From contig NZ_AUFY01000020.1 of NCBI RefSeq assembly GCF_000426745.1, positions 1 through 32,541 on the forward strand: a stretch of 32,541 nucleotides of DNA, given 5' to 3'. A program made the translations under genes and the position numbers. The stretch comes from Veillonella montpellierensis DSM 17217 (GTDB taxonomy: Bacteria > Bacillota > Negativicutes > Veillonellales > Veillonellaceae). How positions within the stretch are numbered: the stretch's first letter is position 1; each line of letters begins with the position of its first letter. The notes below the pieces were generated by a model. The model had not been told where the DNA came from, made no database searches, and saw only the letters and a list, made by a program, of their open reading frames with translations. This document shows, piece after piece, positions 29,997-32,541 of the stretch.

Positions 29997-31448
29997 ATGG
30001 CTATAATTTATGATAACCGACCATTTAAAACACGTATAAAAGAGTGTATTGATAATCAATTTAAGGTACATGCTATTCAAAGAGCGCAGGATGTATTTGG
30101 CGATAATCGTGAAAAATTAGTGGCAGCAGTACCAGAATGGCAAGATTTTAGACAACATGCAGCAGAACTTCGCGATCATGTATTAGCAAATCTTGATTAT
30201 TATGTAAATCAATTTGCTGAAAATGCTGAAAAAGCAGGAGCTCATATACATTTTGCTGAAGATGGTGTAGAAGCCTCTAAAATTGCTTTAGAAATTTTGC
30301 GACAAAAAGAAGCAAAAATGGTTGTAAAATCTAAAACTATGGTATCTGAAGAAATAAGTTTAAATGAAATACTTATTGAAGCAGGTATTGAAGTTAATGA
30401 AACTGATTTAGCTGAATTTATTTTGCAAACTGCAGATAATAATCCACCATCACATATTGTTGTACCAGCACTTCATTTGGAACGTAATAAAATCCGTGAA
30501 ATATTTATGGAAAAAATAGGCTATGTTGGCTCTAATGATCCAGAAGAAATGACAAAATATGTGCGCCAATATATTCGTCAGCGCTTTTTGAATGCAGATG
30601 TAGGATTTAATGGATGTAATTTTGGCGTGGCTGAATCTGGGACAGTTACTATTGTATCTAATGAAGGTAATGGTCGTATGGCTAGTTCCATTCCTGAAAC
30701 ACAAATTGTGTTGATGGGGACTGAACGTATTGTTCCTGACTTTGCAGCTTTAGATATTATGATGGAACTATTAATTCGTTCTTCGGTAGGTAGTAAAATT
30801 TCTAGTTACTTCTCAATGATTACTGGCCCTGCTAAAGATGGAGAAGCTGATGGACCTAGAGAACAGCATATTATCCTTGTAGATAATGGACGTTCTCGCA
30901 TTTTGGGAAGTGAATTTGAAGAAATGTTACGATGCATTCGTTGTGGCGCTTGTATGAATGTGTGCCCAGTGTATCGTCAGATTACTGGACATGGATATGG
31001 TTCTATCTATCCAGGTCCAATGGGTGCGGTTTTAACACCATTACTAGTAGGCTATGATAAAGCTGGTGATTTGCCATATGCCTCTACTTTATGTGGGGAA
31101 TGTACGGATGCTTGTCCAGTTAAGATCCCATTACATGAACTTTTATTAAAACACCGCGTGAAGATTGCAGAAGAAGAAAATTTACGACCACCAGTAGAAA
31201 AAGCGATATTCAAAGTGGTTGGTACCGTGTTTGGTAACAATAAATTATTTGATTTGGGCACTAAAGCCGGCGCTATTGGTATGAAATTCTTGAGCCATAA
31301 TGGAACAATGGATGAATGGACAAAGGTCATCCCTGTTTTAGGTGGTTGGACTAAGTCTAAAGAATTAGGCGTATTAAAAACTAAAAAATTCCGTGATGTG
31401 TATGCTGAATATGAAGCACAAAAGAAAGCTCAGAAAAAGGAGAAATAA
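29997..31448 (+). CDS. lutB: Lactate utilization protein B, iron-sulfur / LUD-domain subunit
   Basis: A 483-residue protein. An N-terminal LUD domain (about residues 60-290) contains KSKTMVSEEISLNE and GTVTIVSNEGNGRM, typical of LutB. It is followed by two ferredoxin-type [4Fe-4S] motifs, CIRCGACMNVCP near 312 and CGECTDACP near 366, each followed by Pro-containing loops (YPGPMGAVLTPLL between them). A C-terminal helical tail is rich in Lys. It probably passes electrons within the LutABC complex at the membrane. GGAGG lies 10 nt before the ATG at 29997. Middle gene of the operon. Confidence 0.95.
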   Translation: MAIIYDNRPFKTRIKECIDNQFKVHAIQRAQDVFGDNREKLVAAVPEWQDFRQHAAELRDHVLANLDYYVNQFAENAEKAGAHIHFAEDGVEASKIALEILRQKEAKMVVKSKTMVSEEISLNEILIEAGIEVNETDLAEFILQTADNNPPSHIVVPALHLERNKIREIFMEKIGYVGSNDPEEMTKYVRQYIRQRFLNADVGFNGCNFGVAESGTVTIVSNEGNGRMASSIPETQIVLMGTERIVPDFAALDIMMELLIRSSVGSKISSYFSMITGPAKDGEADGPREQHIILVDNGRSRILGSEFEEMLRCIRCGACMNVCPVYRQITGHGYGSIYPGPMGAVLTPLLVGYDKAGDLPYASTLCGECTDACPVKIPLHELLLKHRVKIAEEENLRPPVEKAIFKVVGTVFGNNKLFDLGTKAGAIGMKFLSHNGTMDEWTKVIPVLGGWTKSKELGVLKTKKFRDVYAEYEAQKKAQKKEK

Positions 31449-31451
31449 ACA

Positions 31452-32168
31452 ATGGATGAAGCTAAACGTAAAGCCTTTTTAGGGCGTTTATCAAAATCTT
31501 TGGGCCGTACTGAAGTACCTACATCTGTGGAACCTTTCGATTATAGTAAAGGCCCACAAGGCAAACTTATGCAGAATATGAGCCGTGATGAAATTGTCGA
31601 ATTATTTAAAGCAGAATGTAAAAAAAATAATACTAAGTATGTGGAAACGACAAAAGATAATTTATATTCTGTATTAATGGACGTTATTAAGGATTGGGGT
31701 AATGGTAAAGTTATTTATCCTGATGCGCCAGAACTAGATGAATATAAATTACGAGATGCTTTTAACAATAATACCAATCAAGATGTTACATTTGTAAAAT
31801 GGGATGCAGAAAAGGGCCGTGATTATTGTATTGGTGAAGCACAGAATGCTGAAATGGGGATTACATTTGCTACATTGGGTATAGCAGAAACAGCTACTGT
31901 GTTGCAACGTAGTGATGTAGGATCGGGACGTTCTGTAGGATTATTGCCACTTGTACATATTGCTGTTATTAAGACGAAAGATATTTATCCTCGTATGACA
32001 CAATCTATGCAACGAGTACAAGAAATATATGATGCTGATCCAGCAGGATTCCCATCTAATTTTGTACATATTACTGGGCCATCTAGTACGGCGGATATTG
32101 AATTGGTTCGTGTAGTAGGTGTTCATGGTCCTGTTAATATTTCTTATGTATTGGTTAATGAAGATTAA
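31452..32168 (+). CDS. lutC: Lactate utilization protein C, LUD-domain subunit
   Basis: A 238-residue single LUD-domain protein. GITFATLGIAETATVLQRSD and the following GSGRSVGLLPLVHIAVI, then HITGPSSTADIELVRVVGVHG near the C-terminus, match LutC closely. It completes the lactate oxidation complex. It starts 3 nt after the lutB stop with AAGGAG inside the end of lutB, so translation is coupled. No intrinsic terminator precedes the IS200-type element that begins about 90 nt downstream; the IS hairpin at 32256-32274 may end the lut transcript. Confidence 0.94.
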   Translation: MDEAKRKAFLGRLSKSLGRTEVPTSVEPFDYSKGPQGKLMQNMSRDEIVELFKAECKKNNTKYVETTKDNLYSVLMDVIKDWGNGKVIYPDAPELDEYKLRDAFNNNTNQDVTFVKWDAEKGRDYCIGEAQNAEMGITFATLGIAETATVLQRSDVGSGRSVGLLPLVHIAVIKTKDIYPRMTQSMQRVQEIYDADPAGFPSNFVHITGPSSTADIELVRVVGVHGPVNISYVLVNED

Positions 32169-32302
32169 TAGTATATAGCCAATATATACGTTATTAGTCC
32201 GTGGTTGATATAATTAGAAACTTATTGTATTGTACGCCGAATAGGCATGATTAAACCCCCAGTTAAACTGGGGGTCAGTCAAATTTCTTAGAGAAAAGGA
32301 AA

Positions 32303-32364
32303 GAACCTCCTAGTGATAAAATGAAGTTGGTCTGGCAACCACAACATTTCAACATAGGAGGTTC
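32303..32364 (+). promoter_or_regulatory. RBS-sequestering stem of the IS200 tnpA leader
   Basis: GAACCTCCTA (32303-32312) is the perfect complement of TAGGAGGTTC (32355-32364), which contains the tnpA Shine-Dalgarno directly before the ATG at 32366. Folding would block ribosome entry. This matches the translation block known from Salmonella IS200, where an antisense RNA adds further repression. Confidence 0.85.
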
Positions 32365-32365
32365 A

Positions 32366-32541
32366 ATGTCAATGAATGACGTAAAAAGCTTATCACATAG
32401 TAAATGGAGATGTAAATATCATATTGTTTTTGCTCCAAAGTATAGAAGGCAAATAATTTATGGTCGGATAAAAGTTGATGTAGGTAAAATTCTAAGAGAT
32501 TTAAGTAAGAGAAAAAATGTAGAAATTATCGAGGCGGAATG
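32366..32541 (+). CDS. tnpA: IS200/IS605-family transposase TnpA (Y1), N-terminal part
   Basis: The first 58 codons are in the window and the frame is open at its right edge. SLSHSKWRCKYHIVFAPKYRR is the classic IS200 TnpA opening, and the fragment ends at VEIIEAE, just before the HUH metal-binding motif expected in the next residues. TnpA is a dimeric single-strand transposase that cuts with a tyrosine. The start ATG at 32366 follows AGGAGG (32356-32361) at a short distance. Whether the copy is intact cannot be judged. Confidence 0.92.
   Translation, partial: MSMNDVKSLSHSKWRCKYHIVFAPKYRRQIIYGRIKVDVGKILRDLSKRKNVEIIEAE

Larger units (their letters stand above)
32256..32541 (+). mobile_element. 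IS200-type insertion sequence, left end and start of tnpA (cut by window edge)
   Basis: The left part shows a hairpin CCCCCAGTT/AACTGGGGG (32256-32264/32266-32274) fitting the subterminal LE hairpin that TnpA recognises, a leader with a long-range stem hiding the ribosome site (32303-32364), and the start of tnpA. IS200 elements carry no terminal inverted repeats and move as single strands. The exact left boundary is not visible; it lies at or a few bases before the hairpin. Confidence 0.85.

Overview
The window looks like a chromosome segment of a Veillonella-type Negativicute, a diderm anaerobic Firmicute. The evidence is the mix of outer-membrane beta-barrel proteins ending in Phe, SLH-domain envelope proteins, a lutABC lactate-oxidation operon, cobamide and thiamine salvage genes, and moderately AT-rich DNA. 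The genus is inferred from gene content and was not tested by search.

Layout. (1) 1-3945: a hairpin-rich non-coding stretch, then two tandem copies of a secreted beta-barrel gene. Between them lie a 3' fragment of cobT (- strand) and a 3' fragment of an addA-like nuclease gene (+ strand). This is what a tandem duplication of an ancestral addA-omp-cobT block would leave. (2) 3947-8818: full cobT, then a thiamine salvage operon on the minus strand (thiE-thiD fusion, cytX, thiW). It is led by a clear TPP riboswitch with a terminator and an unusual hairpin between the thiE Shine-Dalgarno and its start. (3) 9164-14364: a diacylglycerol-kinase-family enzyme, a GntR/FCD regulator behind a perfect-consensus promoter, a candidate small RNA, an XRE regulator, crcB, a molybdopterin-binding-domain protein and an ECF S component. 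(4) 14430-19975: a gene-poor stretch with an imperfect tandem repeat and two doubtful small ORFs, then a metallophosphoesterase with a small partner, a DUF4931/GalT-like HIT protein, an MTH1-like Nudix-MutY fusion and a membrane-anchored metallophosphoesterase. (5) 20425-28373: fumC, an OPT transporter, a secreted DUF4163-like protein and two paralogous SLH-domain proteins. (6) 29245-32541: lutABC followed by the left end and first 58 codons of an IS200-type tnpA, cut by the window edge.

How the parts fit. LutABC oxidises lactate to pyruvate, and fumarase belongs to the C4 branch used by lactate fermenters; both have Fur-box-like sequences upstream. The thiamine block imports and phosphorylates pyrimidine and thiazole precursors under TPP control. 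The SLH and beta-barrel proteins belong to the envelope. The MutT/MutY fusion joins two arms of 8-oxoguanine defence in one polypeptide.

The most unusual features are the duplicated beta-barrel locus with a G9 tract at the promoter of one copy and position-matched 5' hairpins, the Nudix-MutY fusion, the thiE leader, the candidate small RNA near 11252-11340, and the IS200 leader that hides its own ribosome binding site. All statements rest on reading the sequence; no search or folding program was run.
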